Source: Anopheles merus
Lineage: Eukaryota; Arthropoda; Insecta; Diptera; Culicidae
Direction: 5' to 3'
NCBI RefSeq assembly: GCF_017562075.2
Contig: NC_054081.1
Span: forward strand, 10,479,264 to 10,543,263
Length of the DNA stretch: 64,000 nucleotides
Both the position numbers and the translations under genes were made by a program. This document shows, one piece after another, positions 24,361 through 38,690 of the stretch. The notes beneath the pieces are model-generated. The model did no database searches. It was not told where the DNA came from and saw nothing but the letters and a program-made list of their open reading frames with translations. Each line of letters opens with the position of its first letter. The stretch's first letter is position 1.

Positions 24361-25567
24361 TAGAATGTGAGCTCTTTAGAACGCACCCACGACACCGATT
24401 CGACATCGGCTAAGGTCAGATTCCAAATCTGGTAAAATCAGAATCACTAGCTCCGCTTCGCCCAGAGTCGGAGTCATCCGGAGTCGTTCGGAGTCGTCTG
24501 GTGTCGTCCGAAGTCGGCTGGAGTCGGCCAGAGTTATTTGGAGTCAGCCGGCATTTCATTGCAAGGTGTTTTATTTCCTCTTTTGCTTGGCGCGTGGATT
24601 TCTTAAACAGGCCTTTCTTTCTAAGAATTCCGGTTTGAGTCGACCGTAGTCAGCAAGAGTCGAAGATGAAATTCCTGATCACAAAAACATTGCATCGGCC
24701 GTCTCCGGACGACTCCGGACAACAGCAACCGACTCTGGACGATTTCAGATGACTCCATACGACTTCGGTTGACTCCGGATGTCTCCTGATAACTCTGGAC
24801 GACTCTAGACGACTCCTGATGACTGCGGACAACTCCGATTCTGGACAACAGCGGCCGACTTTGGATGATTTCAGATTACTCCATACAACTCCGGATGGCT
24901 CCAGATGTCTCCTGATAACTCCGGACGACTCCAGACGACTCCTGATGACTCCCTACAACTCCGATTCTGGACAACTGTGGCCGACTTTGGACGATTTCAG
25001 ATTACTCCATACGACCTCCGTTGACTCCGGATGCCTCCTGATAATTCCGGACAACTCCAGACGACTCCTGATGACTGCGGACAACTCCGATTCTGGACAA
25101 CAGCGGCCTAAGCTGGACGATTTTAGATGACTCCATACGACTTCGGTTGATTCCGGATGTCTCCTGATAGTTCCGGACAACTCCAGACGACTGCTGATGA
25201 CTCCGGACAACTCTGATTCTGGACAACTGTGGCCGACTTTGGAAGATTTCAGATAACTCCATATGACTCCGGATGTCTCCGGATGACTCCTGATAACTCC
25301 GGATGACTTCAGACAACTCCTGATGACTCCGGATGACTCTGGATGACTACGACTCTGGACGAGTCTGGGTGACTCCGAATGACCTCCGTGTAACTCCGGA
25401 CGACTCCTGATGATTCCAACTATGAACGATTCTGATTCCGGACAACTTCGGACAATTCTGGACCACTTCAAACGATTCCAAACGGCTCCAAATAATGTTG
25501 GGTGGACCTACCGTCCGGAAATGTTTGGAGTCGCATTGGAGTCGATTCGCGATATTTGCCATCCTTA
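24361..25567 (+). mobile_element. Composite TIR element with GACTCCGGA array (copy 1)
   Basis: The left end is TAGAATGTGAGCTCTTTAGA, related to the other copy's end TAGTGATGTGCTCTCTGGAA. The right end reads inward TAAGGATGGCAAATATCGCG, related to TAGGGATGGACAAAG. A short arm of GGAGTC words (24460-24550) precedes a unique core at about 24555-24700 (contains GTCGACCGTAGTCAGCAAGA). A long arm of GACTCCGGA-type 9-bp words follows to about 25540. The flanking 8-mers CAACTCTT and CAGATCAC match at only four positions, so a target duplication is not established. The ends and overall design resemble the hAT-like elements of this window. No transposase is present. Confidence 0.65.
24690..25330. repeat. 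Higher-order 126-bp tandem repeat inside the composite element
   Basis: The marker CCGATTCTGGACAAC starts at 24835, 24961 and 25087, and a one-base variant starts at 25213, so the spacing is exactly 126 bp. An earlier partial unit has GGACAACAGC at 24717, again 126 bp before 24843. Each unit contains about fourteen 9-bp words of the GACTCCGGA type. Alternate units carry CAACAGCGGCC or CAACTGTGGCC, hinting at a 252-bp level above. Confidence 0.9.
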
Positions 25568-27716
25568 CAGATCACTAATCTTAAATCAACCCTGTTTATA
25601 TCTGGTCGCCAACAGCATGGGAACTGTTTGAAAGATCGTACAACTAACTGAGTTAGTGAAGCATAGTAAAAATATAGAAAATCAATTACATTTACACTTG
25701 ATCTATGCAAATTGGGGCGAAATAAATGTGAGTGAAAATGGTGCGGAAAATGGAAAAAATCGAACCGACATAGATGCATACATCGCGGATTTTCTTATAC
25801 TCTTCCCTATCCATTCCTTGCACGACCACGTCGTCGAATCAAGCACCGAAACCGGTGGCATTACTATTTACCCCCACGAGAAAGCAAATCTACGCTTCTC
25901 CACCTCACCTTCCCCCCATTCACTCGGTGTATCTTATTTCACTCTGATGAAGTAAAGTAGGCAAAACAATAATGAGCGCGTTGCAAACGTTCCGCCCACT
26001 AAGGCGCAACCGAACCGAAACCGAAATTGGGGTGCCCACCAAATTGGGTGGAAGTAAATGTTGGAATCGTGGAATCGCTGGTATCAATTCATTAGGTACA
26101 GCCGGGGCTGGGAGCGGGTAAATCGGGATATCAAACCGTACTGCGATACGGTTCAAATTGGGTTTGCAGCCGCAAAAAAAAATCAAACAGAAAAACTTCT
26201 TTATCTCCTCCCCTTTTCGGATCGATTTAAAGAACGATATTGGAGGAAGTATGTGCAGCGCAATGTGTGTGTTATTTATAATCCTCGTATGCTTGGGCAA
26301 TTTGACTCGTTTCAGTGAACGTGTGGGGTGAAGTTCTTTCAGCAAGTTAACGGCCAGGAATGTATTTTTACAATATCAAATTAAATAATTTACTGAGATT
26401 CTAAAATGAAGTTTGAGTGGAGTAGAAACTGAACGCTAATGCTTTTTATGCGCAGAGTTTTAAATACAATTAAAGCATAACCCAATTAATAAAATCTACA
26501 AGCATTCTTGTACGAAGATTCTTGAAGATAAATGTAGCTTCTGGCAGTTAACATCAGTCGTGCGGATGACCTACCGTACGAGTGATACAGGGGTTTTTTT
26601 TTGATGTTTCAATATAATGTGCGACTGGCGGTTCAGTCGATCATGCTCGGAATTAATTTCGGCTAGATCCGCACTCACGTGGATAATCTATCTCTTCACA
26701 TTTTCGCGTGCGGTGGTCACAATAGTCCCATCCCTACCATTGAGGAATACAGCTTTACTTCAGATTCGGTTTTGTTTAATTTTTATCTTTAGTTCTTTCC
26801 CTTTCCAGAGTAATGCAATCGGAAGACGAAAGATGGAGATGTTAATGCGGCGATGGTAATATTTTCAAACAATTTTGTCTAACTATCCAATTCCCTTCAT
26901 CTCTCTTTCGCTTTTTATGCCCCACACATCGACACACACACACTCGTTTCTTCTCTCTCTCACACTCTCTTAGCCAACTTTGATGACACAAGTTTCGATG
27001 GGGCGTACTTGTGAAGAGTGAATTCATTTCGCTTCGATATCGCTTAATGACAACTTCCGCCCGATGATAGCATTAACTTCTTAGCAGATCGGGAACAGGA
27101 CTGGTGGGGTATAATGCAGAGTCCAGCCAGGCGAGAATAACAACCGGCGCGTTGCGCTTGCAACCACTGCAAGCAACTTTCACGGACAGCTACCAACTGG
27201 CAAACTTGGCAGCAGCCGAGCTGCCACACAAATCCGGATGCTTGGCGCTTGCATTTCACGTTATAGTTTTTTTCCATCTACTTGGTTGGAGTTCGGTCCT
27301 ATTTGGTTGGTGCGTTAGGCGAACTCAAACGAAAGTAGAAGGTAAGAATCGGGCTGGCAACTTTGGCCCGGGAGAGTATCCCCACTCCACCCGGTACCAA
27401 TCAATTTACGTACGCACGCAGGCACATTCATTTGCGACGAAGTTTTAACGACGAGCAGTTCTCGAGTGGCACAATAACTCACTCCTCGGGCCGATCGGAG
27501 TGACCGGGAGCGATGTCACAGCAAAGACGTGTCCCTGCCAATTGGAAGCATTTTTTTCGGATCGGACGACAACGGCGACCCCGAATGCCGGAAAAAGCCA
27601 ATCAAAGTTATCCCGGGTGTGTAGTTCGGTGCGCAAGTAAATGGTACACTTGCCAATTAGTGCACCTGTCAATGGGGGTGTATCCGTCTTCCGCATTCCG
27701 TTGGGAGCCGATCAGC
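25568..27716. other. Non-coding stretch
   Basis: Mixed AT- and GC-rich DNA has frames of at most 141 codons overlapping on both strands (25656-27696). No domain, RNA gene or transposon end was recognised. Confidence 0.4.
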
Positions 27717-27724
27717 ATAAAGGC

Positions 27725-27923
27725 TAGTGTTGGGAGATTGGAATTGTACCGACCGCACCGAACCGCTTCCGTGCATCGTTCCGGAACCGTGGAAATCTTC
27801 GAAATCTTTATGAATCTTTGGCTCCTGGTCCTGGTGTTAGCGGAGTCTTCCTGAGTCGGTTTTGGTGGAGTCATTGGAAAGTGATTTCAGGTTTTCTTGG
27901 TTGGTAAAATCTACCCATCACTA
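27725..27923. mobile_element. Short hAT-like MITE with near-perfect 8-bp duplication
   Basis: The element starts TAGTGTTGGGAGATTGGAAT and ends TAAAATCTACCCATCACTA. The flanks are ATAAAGGC at 27717-27724 and ATAAGGGC at 27924-27931, seven of eight bases identical. The interior is unique (GTACCGACCGCACCGAACCG) with a few GGAGTC and GAGTC words near 27840-27875. At 199 bp it has no coding capacity. Confidence 0.8.
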
Positions 27924-27931
27924 ATAAGGGC

Positions 27932-30169
27932 ACACATTCACCTTGGATTGGAATGATACTTCATTAATCTCATAAACGTGAAACCAGAGCTCCGCACCAA
28001 ACTGACAACTAATTACGCTTCGTTGGGTCGTTATTTCGATGCCGACAATTGCACACGTGTCGGTTGCAAACTGAAGACATAGAGAGGGCTGTTACTAGTA
28101 CAATAATAATAATAGAAAAAAACAACAGCTGGGACAGTATGCGCTGTTTGCTGTTCGGCTGCTGATGGAGAATAAGTTGTCGCGAGCGGTATAATAAATG
28201 TACCGGTGACCGAATGGGATTTAATGGATGATACATGTCGGTTACCACCCTTGTCCGGGTCCGGCCTGTGGAGCCCGGGAAGCGCAACCGGGGACGTGAA
28301 GCATAGGCTAGACCGACACACGCACGGCTACAAAAACGAAAGGGTTTCGCTATTAATCAAGCTCGTGACTACCCGGCCACGGAGCCTCGAGAGATTTGGA
28401 GCCTCTCAAGACACGAGTGACATCGAGAGGGACACACAAATGCACACACATGTGACAGAAAAAAAATCCCGCAAAACCCCTTTTTGGTTTTTTGTTTTTG
28501 AGGATGGCTTTAGTGACATAGAATTTAAACAACTGCGACCGGAGGATTTTGGTTTTGCTTTCTAAATCGCTAGTGCTTGACACAGTGGAGCAGGTCGTGC
28601 ACATCCAAACAGCAAGAATTAAGAATTAAATCAACAAGTAAGAATTAAGTTTTAAGCATTTAAAAACTTAAAAATGTTGTTTTTTTTAAACACGCTTTGC
28701 AAATATTATTACAATAGTCGCTAGGAATATCCATTCATTTTATTCCCCGCAGTAGAATGAAAGATAAGCAAGCTGCGAAACAAGGTTACACTTGGGTTTT
28801 GGTGGATAATTTGATGCACTAACGGACTATTTCTCACACGTGCAGAAACAACAGCTTGCAAATGGGACAAATTTCATCGTCTCATCGCAAAAGAAATGTA
28901 ATCTCTGGATCTTTTAACCCTCCGATAATGTCACACTCATCCTTTTTTTGTTGCCCGTTTGTTACCGCTATATCCTCGTCCATAGCTTTGCGCAGCTTTA
29001 GCATAATGAGGCTGCTACTTAATGTTGCTAGCGCCCCGATAAGAGGCGTAGCAATTTCGCGTATCCATGTGCTGGGACTTATGCTTCAAAGATTATAATT
29101 ATTCATCTCGTGCCTGTGTGCTTCAAGTGCCATGCTAGCACACACATGGTTAAGGTTGATGTGGATAATTGATTGAAAAATAGCGAATCAGCTAAAACCG
29201 AACGTTATCTATTTTTTCATAACCGGGGACTTTTTACATTCCAAAGTTCATTTCACCGTGCCAGCAATCGGCTGCAACACGCAAGAAACTGATACCTCCT
29301 AAATGGAGGTGATGGTGTGGGGAGAAGTGATGTTTTCCATCTCACCTCTAGCATGGTGTGTAGAATTTGGTAAAATGTTTATAATTTCAATTGCGGCTAG
29401 ATCAATGTGCAGAGGAAGGTGTCGAGCTCCAGCTAACAAAGGCGCTGAAAAAGCACAACACGTACAGTGGGTGCAATAATATTACAACAGTGTCTAATAT
29501 TTGTTGATGAGTTCAAATTCCAAAGAAACGCATTCAAATCACAGGAGACATGGATAAGAAGTAAACAAAAAAAAAAAAGTTAGTTTTGAATTATATCTTG
29601 AGCCCCAAATTCTTGTTATTGTCATGGATATGTCCACCTTGTCCTGAAAAGTTGCGCTGTCTCACAAAAAAATTTGGTAGTTTTTGAAAGATTCAATTTT
29701 TATTGAAATTTTTATTCTTACCGTGCAGCTACATTAATCATTACTTCCAATTTGGGATTGTTCTGCTGAAGAAGTTATTATTTTAAAGTTAATCTCGAAT
29801 GCGGATTTTGTATCTCCCCCAACCCTGTCGATGTCCCTGTCAGATATTTCACATGTCAAATAGTTCTTTTCGCTATATATTTCACCTCGCGTGGCTGCAC
29901 GGCTAGAACCGTTCCGACTGTTTATTTATTCGTGGCAATGGCCTTGATTCTGGTATTTCACCAATTTTAGTCCTGAAACTGTTATCGATACGATTCTAGT
30001 ACCTGGTTGCACAGCTATGCATGCTTTGCTGTTTGTCTATTATTGTTTTGGACAGGATATTTGGAATTAAAAAACATGAGGATACTTTTGAATATTTACA
30101 AACCTTATGTTTCATTTTAAAACGATCATTTCATTTCATTTGAAAAGTATTCAGTATTTTTTGGAGGCT
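27932..30169. other. Non-coding stretch
   Basis: No supported gene was seen. The 119-codon frame at 28206-28565 overlaps others. At 29464 a string TACAGTGGGTGCAATAATAT looks like the start of a Tc1/mariner-type inverted repeat, but no matching far end was seen. The rest is AT-rich with nothing recognised. Confidence 0.4.
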
Positions 30170-30660
30170 AGCGAGCTTGATACGCTACACGACAGTAACA
30201 TTGCCGTACATCTCGTATAGCTCGTCGTTGTATCGTCTCTTCCATTGCCCTTCCACACAGCAAAATCCTTCTGCGCATCTTTCTCTCGAAAGCGGTTGGG
30301 AGAGATTCGTCAGATTTGAACAATGTCCATGTCTCTGAGGCGTATTCAGAATTTCACTGGTATAAAGGTACGCTACTTCGCCACAGGTTCTTTGAGATGA
30401 AATGCTTTCTCAAGCTGTAGAATAACCGGTTGAAAGCCATCATCACAGCTCAGTTTCAATGCTGAGAGATTGCTGAAATCTTGGGCAACTTGTGTTTGTG
30501 CTACCTGGCCAGTAGAACCTCTAACTGTTCGTTAAACTGGTCGTTGACTAGTTAATCAAAGTACTAAACCCATCGCGAGACAACTTCTGGCTGATTGCAG
30601 ATCAGATCTACATCCTAATTGCAACAGCTAGTTACGTCAGATATAACGATGTTTCGGTTA
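30170..30660 (-). pseudogene. Internally deleted RTE-like LINE fragment
   Basis: Minus-strand reading gives ICNQPEVVSRWV and DQFNEQLEVLLA near 30510-30620, matching the pre-RT segment of the 8240-9530 element. It then jumps to the tail with ASETWTLFKSDES (about 30305-30345) and AFERKMRRRIL. The reverse transcriptase core is missing, so the copy suffered a large internal deletion. Frameshifts and stops are frequent. It is the same family as the plus-strand copy at 8240. Confidence 0.75.
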
Positions 30661-32531
30661 CCTGTTATCTCTAGTCTTTATGCTTCTCTGGTTTGCAGGA
30701 GTTCCCTTGATAACGATATCACAACTTTCTTGCTTCTTTCTTACTGGAAGTGAACTGTATTTATGTAAGTGCGTGCCAGTTGTGTGTTTGTGTCGTATGC
30801 AACATTTGTTTTCGATTCTTTGCAGCTATTTTTCAGACTCGCTCTGTTTTATATGGGTTTCTCTCTCTCTCTCTCTCTCTGTATGGCGTTACGGTTGATA
30901 AGCTGGATCTCGGATGCCATCAAAACTCTGGCATGACTGTGAGGAAATTTCTTGACCATGGAGCTGTGGAGTTTGGATACAAGTAGAAGCACTCTCGCAT
31001 ACTCCACCTCTCTTGTATCTTCCCGTCCGCTCGGTCGGTTTGGTGGCTTGATGATGAACGATGTGGTCGCCAGAGCTGCCCGCTTCTCTGCTCCGTTCTC
31101 CCCGCATCAGCGTTTCGGCATTCAATCATGCTACATATTGCTATGTTGCAGTATGTACCGGGGTCACCCATCGGTGGTCCTATAACCGCAACAATTGGAC
31201 CGGAACGCATACGTTTGTGGTGGTGCCAACAGAGGGATGGAGGAAAAGCCCACAGAAAAAAAAATGGAAGTCGCAAACAAGCTGGCCACACTGGCAAAGC
31301 CTGAGAAGTCATTGAAGCAGAATAAACTGTGGAGCCGTAGCGAGAGCAGCAACAACAAGCGCTGTGCCTGTTTCCGAGCGGCACACAGCCACACAAGGGC
31401 ACCAGCAAGCTGAGCTGGAAGTGTATAGAGGCAAGTTGAGAAGTCAAACACAAACAAACAGTGGAAAAGAAAGAGCCGAGCAACAAAAAAGTAGCATCAG
31501 GGCCTGGGCAAACTAGTATGTAGGCGAGGAGGGCAGCATCCATTCGAGAATTAATGTGTTGGCAATAAATAGTAACCGGATGGTTGATTTGCATCCGTGA
31601 TGTGCGAAACTACGAAACACGGGAATGGTGCTTGGCACTGGCAAAAAGGGAAAACAGAACGGAAACTCGTGAGGCGCCACACCAGTACACGCCCAAAGCT
31701 GATCCGTTTACATTCTGGATTGCTGATGGAGGAGGAGGAGGAACAGGAGAAGGACGAGGGATGCATGGACCGCTGGGAACTTGTTTTTTCCCTATTCCTG
31801 CGTTTCATTCTTCCTTTTCCGATATCGGTTCCAGTTGCACTCCAGTTCAACCCAGGAGATTAGCAGCGCCGGGGGGAGGTGATGCGTTTATTTTCGCGTG
31901 AATAATCAATCACGGCTTGCGGTTTGGTAGCGCCCCACGGGAGTGGTGCTAGCTTTTCCCTGCACGCGTCATTTTCGCGCGCGGAGTGCAAAGTTTTTCG
32001 CTGGCAGGTGGTTTCGCACGGCAGAGATGGATTGCAGGTTGCTGAATTGGGTACGGTGCAGAAGATGGTGCTCGAATGGTTTGTTTCGCTCGTGGAGAAG
32101 TGCTCCGAAGCTTGCCGCTTCATTGCCGCAGTCGTCGTAGCGCAGCATTGCTTTCTCCATGTAGATCAATCGCCGTTCTTTAGCTTTGGGGTTACACACG
32201 TAACAGCAAAGTGTTCAAACTTTAGGCTTAACGAGCCAAGATTTTGAAATAAACTGGTCCAAGACATATTTCAAATTAATTCTTTAAATTCCAATGAAAG
32301 TAATGTAGAAACAGCTGGGTCAAATCACTTGAGTGATGCACCACTCTCGACAGTTTTCCTTGATACACGCTGATAGCTTCTCGTCAATGAATATCCCAGA
32401 CTCTCTCTCTTGCTCCCTATCTTTTCTTCTCTCAATATTCGAGGCATATTGTTTCTTTCAAGTGTTGTTGATACGTAGATATGTCTAAGCCAATTTCGTA
32501 GTTGCCGGAAGATTACATGAAAAGCGCAAAT
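30661..32531. other. Non-coding stretch with a long minus-strand open frame
   Basis: A minus-strand frame of 224 codons with a real ATG (30920-31594) is Cys- and Ser-rich, overlaps open frames on the plus strand, and shows no domain. CT runs occur near 30862-30881. No gene is called. Confidence 0.35.
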
Positions 32532-32539
32532 TCCTAAGC

Positions 32540-33487
32540 AGTGCTGCAAAATGTCACTGTCAATGTCATAAAAAAAAATTGACTGAAACAAAATCCATAT
32601 CAACGTCAGGTACTCAATTGTGATAATCAGAGGTGATACTCAGAACTGTTGGTGTGACTAATACATGCTCATGACATGTTTGCGACCATCGCTTGGTCAG
32701 TCACTATGTTACGCCTTTTTGTTACTGTGATCAGTTCCGCTAAATGTCACTAACATAGTCATGACGAATTCCGGCTGAAACAAAATCATGTCAGCGTCAC
32801 GAAATCTACTGTGACGATCAGCTGTGAGACTCAAACAGTTGATGCGACCATCACATGCTTGGTGACATTGTGTGCAACCCACTCTTGGTCAGTCACTTGG
32901 TCGCGACATTTTTAGTCGGTGATCATCGGTAGATATACGGGGGCGTACGAGTGGTTCCAAGTAACAAAATGAGCATGTTTTCTCATTCTGTTTGACAGAT
33001 AATCAAAACAGATAGAAGGTGAAAGAATGCTCATGTTGTTGCTTGGGACAAGCGTCAAGTACATTCCAAGAATGTCATATTTATCACTAAATGTCGTGAC
33101 CGAGTGAGTGAACAAGAGTTGGGTACTAAACAAAATGTCACCAAGCGTGTGATTGATTCTCCAACTGTTTGAGTCTCATCTCTGATCATCTCAGTTGTGT
33201 ACGTGATCTGAATTGAGCTTCGTTTCAGAGTGTTGGTGTTTCAATCATTTGGCCAATGGCATTTGGCAGCACTGTTCACAGCCAGAAAAAAAAATCATGA
33301 TTATGCTTGCGACCGGCATTAAGCTCAGCTTGTCAGTCAGAGTATCGCGTTGGACTGAAGCATTCGCATGACACGTTCAGCATGTCATGATGCACTTTTA
33401 TTGACTATCAGCATCAAGCTACCACGGATATTATCATTGTATTCGTTGATGAACATCTCGTGATGCTCATGACATTTTGCAGCACTG
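32540..33487 (+). mobile_element. hAT-like element with perfect 8-bp duplication TTCCTAAG
   Basis: It begins CAGTGCTGCAAAATGTCACT and ends GACATTTTGCAGCACTG. TTCCTAAG repeats exactly at 32532-32539 and 33488-33495. CAGTG..GCAAAA ends and 8-bp duplications are classical for hAT. Inside, two direct units of about 200 bp (starting near 32578 and 32772, each with GCTGAAAC or ACTGAAAC, AAAATC, GTCAGCGTCA-like and TTGGTCAGTCACT) are followed by an inverted partial unit near 33100-33240. A copy of the end motif also occurs internally near 33250-33270 (TTTGGCAGCACTGTTC). No transposase frame survives. Confidence 0.85.
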
Positions 33488-33495
33488 TTCCTAAG

Positions 33496-34252
33496 CATCC
33501 GTTTAAAGAAATACATAAAAAACATTCCCAAAAGGTTTGCACTAAGATCTTCTCACCAGTTGTACGTGGCGTGCTATTGTTCAAACAAATCACAATACCT
33601 GCGTTTATCCTTTGCATCTCCAGCATGTTCTGGCGCTCTGTTCAAAGATACCAGTAACTGAGGTTTTTTTTAGCTTCATACTAGTAAGAACTAGTGCTTA
33701 AGTCAACTATGCCGCTGTAGACCAAATGGGTGTCAAAGTGATATGTTCGGCATTTAGAGGAAATTTGGATATATTTTGCATTTTGCCGATGCCACTGTGT
33801 GCACTAACAGGATTACCTTTTATAATTATTTGTGGGTTGGTCTAAAGTGTATGTTCAACTTCATTAGGTCACTGATTTTCTATCAGAAACTCCGGACAGT
33901 ATTTGGAGAGTAACGTTTTAAAAATATTTGAGATGCACATAGCTCAGTTCACGATTCCGATCTTGGTTGATCATTTGTAGCAGAATATCTCACAAAATCC
34001 GGGATCTGATTCTGATCTCTACTTTGTACAGTGTCTGTTTGTCTCCTCAGACTGTTCGGTGTTGTTTACAGGTTACTAGTTGAAACAATTACTCTTTGTG
34101 TGGTAAACCAACCTTTCCAGATTATTTGGATGTTTCTCTAAAAAGCCCAGAATTCCTGGTCCCACAGAGAGTCGTTTTTTAGTTTTTTAAAGTAATTATT
34201 CTGATGTAACTAAAACAGATAATTTCGTAACAAATAGTGTTTTTTGATAGAT
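33496..34252. other. Non-coding stretch
   Basis: AT-rich DNA between two transposons. Nothing was recognised. Confidence 0.5.
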
Positions 34253-34264
34253 GAGACTCTTTTT

Positions 34265-34475
34265 TTTCTTCTTCTTCTTCTTTGGCTCAACAACCGATGC
34301 CGGTCAAGGCCTGCCAACCCACTTGTGGGGTTGGCTTTCAGTGACTTATTGATTTCCCCCCATAGCAGGATAGTCAGTCCTACGTATGGCGGCACGGTCT
34401 ATTTGGGGCTTGAACCCATGACGGGCATGTTGTTAAGTCGTACGAGTTGACGACTGTACCATGAGACCGGCTTGA
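34265..34475 (-). mobile_element. Full-length tRNA-derived SINE (SINE200-like)
   Basis: On the minus strand it starts GCCGGTCTCATGGTACAGTC (A-box region) and has a B box in GGGTTCAAGCCCC (plus 34406-34417). It ends in AAGAAGAAGAAG, the tail typical of this family. A 12-bp duplication GAGACTCTTTTT lies at 34253-34264 and 34476-34487. The body matches, from memory, the SINE200 family of Anopheles, which is the main taxonomic clue in this window. The RNA polymerase III promoter boxes look intact, so this copy could be transcribed. It has no open frame. Confidence 0.9.
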
Positions 34476-34689
34476 GAGACTCTTTTTACATAAACTTAAA
34501 AAAAAAATAGCAAACACACTACACTACGCAGTAATCGATGGCTAATTCAAACCACTTCCAAGATATTGCGATTAAGTCGTTCTTCAAACATGGTCCTTGA
34601 ACAAAACACACGCACTGGGAGGCCAAGTGTGGGCCCTCAACCTCGTCGTCTCTATGTTCAATGGTCCAATCGATAACTCCTTCCACACC

Positions 34690-37180
<2,491 letters not shown>

Positions 37181-37188
37181 GTACAGAT

Positions 37189-38030
37189 TAGTGTTGGGTT
37201 TCGTGAATCTTTCGTTGAGATTCATTCATCTGAATCTTCAGTGATAAGTGATTTGAATTTCGAATTGATGCTTCAAAGATTCACGAGCCTCTAATGATTC
37301 AGGATTCATGAAAGATCTCCTAGGATGCATGAAAGATCTCCAAGAATTGATGAATTTTCAAAGATTCTTGAATCCCACGATTTATTGGTCGATTCTCATA
37401 TGTTTTTGGGCTCGTCTCACGATTTGTTTATCGTGTCCCATAGATTTTTGGTTCGAATTCCCATCATTTATTGGTATCGTCTGATTGGACATCCGTACAA
37501 TTGAACCAACAAATTCTGAGAAACGCTCAAAACATTGTGGGAACACATCAAATCAACTCATAAATCCCAAAGATTATGAGACCCAACGTATAAATCGTGA
37601 GAAACCCTGTAAATTCGTTAAAATCCATATATCTTTAGGGATTCACGAATCTATCAAAATATTGAATTTGCACGATCCCACCTAACAACATGCCTGTCGT
37701 GGGTTCAAGCCTCGCATGGGCCGTCTGCACGTTGAAACAAACTATCCTGCTTGCGTTATACATACTAAGTAGCCTCGAAAGCCTGTATAGGCTGGCATGA
37801 CCACGTAGGTCGTTACTCCAAGAAGAAGAATAATGAAAAGTTCAAGCTCTATGAATCTTTTGAGATTTGTGAATCCCTATAGATTCGTGAATCTTTCGAG
37901 ATTCATGAATCTTTGCAGATCCAATATTCTTTTAAGATTCCTGAATCTTTGAAATCGAGATTCAGAATCATTGAAACGTTTCAAAGATTCATTCAGATTC
38001 TTGAATCTGTATCAGACATACTCAACACTA
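37189..38030 (+). mobile_element. hAT-like element with GATTC arrays and an embedded SINE (copy 1)
   Basis: It starts TAGTGTTGGGTTTCGTGAAT and ends CAGACATACTCAACACTA. The flanks GTACAGAT (37181-37188) and TAACATAT (38031-38038) match at five of eight bases, compatible with an old 8-bp duplication. The arms are degenerate GATTCATGAATCTTT words in both orientations. A SINE lies at 37670-37830. The 54037-54624 element has the same ends, arms and SINE in inverted order. Confidence 0.8.
37670..37830 (+). mobile_element. SINE fragment nested in the hAT-like element
   Basis: A 5'-truncated tRNA-derived SINE begins near GCACG, includes the B box GTGGGTTCAAGCCTC and ends with GTCGTTACTCCAAGAAGAAG. 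The sequence just beyond (AATAATGAAAAGTTC then TATGAATCTTTTGAGATTTG) matches the corresponding junction in the 54037 element, so the insertion site is shared. Confidence 0.8.
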
Positions 38031-38099
38031 TAACATATGTTACAATTTCTATTTCACTTTATACAATGTAATTGTCGACCTAATTGGGAGCGGTTTTGT

Positions 38100-38216
38100 G
38101 TTACAGTCATCAACTCGTACGACGTCATAACAAGCCCGCCAATAAGCCCGTAGCAAGGAGAACTATCCGCAGCTGTGTGGTAAGGTAGTCTCGAAAGCCT
38201 TTATATAGTTTTTAAA
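38100..38216 (+). mobile_element. Degenerate SINE fragment
   Basis: It contains TACAGTCATCAACTCGTACG, which matches the 5' region of the SINE at 34265, and GGTAGTCTCGAAAGCCTTTA, which matches the middle of the SINE family. The B box is eroded (CAATAAGCCC) and no tail is left. Confidence 0.6.
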
Positions 38217-38319
38217 TGTCTGTTCGCATCGCAGATGAGGTTCATTAGATCCGAAAACAGTTTGGTGAGTTGAAATATGAAGGAATTAAGAAATTGAAGC
38301 ATCGAGAATCTGAAAACTG
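38217..38319. other. Short non-coding spacer
   Basis: Nothing was recognised between the SINE fragment and the LINE fragment. Confidence 0.4.
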
Positions 38320-38690
38320 ATATGTTATCTAACACATAAGTAGTGATTTATCAGCGTTACCAATAACATATTCAGTTTGTTCTTTAAATGTGAAAATTTC
38401 GTCTATTATGATACCTAGATTGCGGATATAAGATTCTCTGGAAAATCTAATACTATTAATTTAGTATCCTGTATTGCTAAATATTTTCGAAACGATAAAG
38501 GTAATACTGCAGATATGTGCAGTCATTATGTTTGGCGAATGGTAGGCATATTTTTAGGTCATCTGTGTAAAGTAGATAGCAGTTCCGAGTTTGAACTGAA
38601 TTAACATCACTGATCAATAATTGGAAAATCAGAGAGCTTAACACTGCCTTGGGGTAATAGAAAAAGATGAAAAAATATTTCATCTTTCTT
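38320..38690 (-). pseudogene. Jockey-like LINE reverse transcriptase fragment
   Basis: The minus-strand frame includes LIFQLLISDVNSV and CYLLYTDDLKICLP, with YTDD at 38558-38569 in the position of the catalytic YADD motif. After a frameshift it continues with RNLGIIIDEIFTFKEQTEYV, the conserved stretch that follows the reverse transcriptase palm in Jockey/R1-type elements. The YADD alanine is replaced by threonine, and stops flank the fragment. It differs from the RTE-like copies at 8240 and 30170. Confidence 0.8.
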
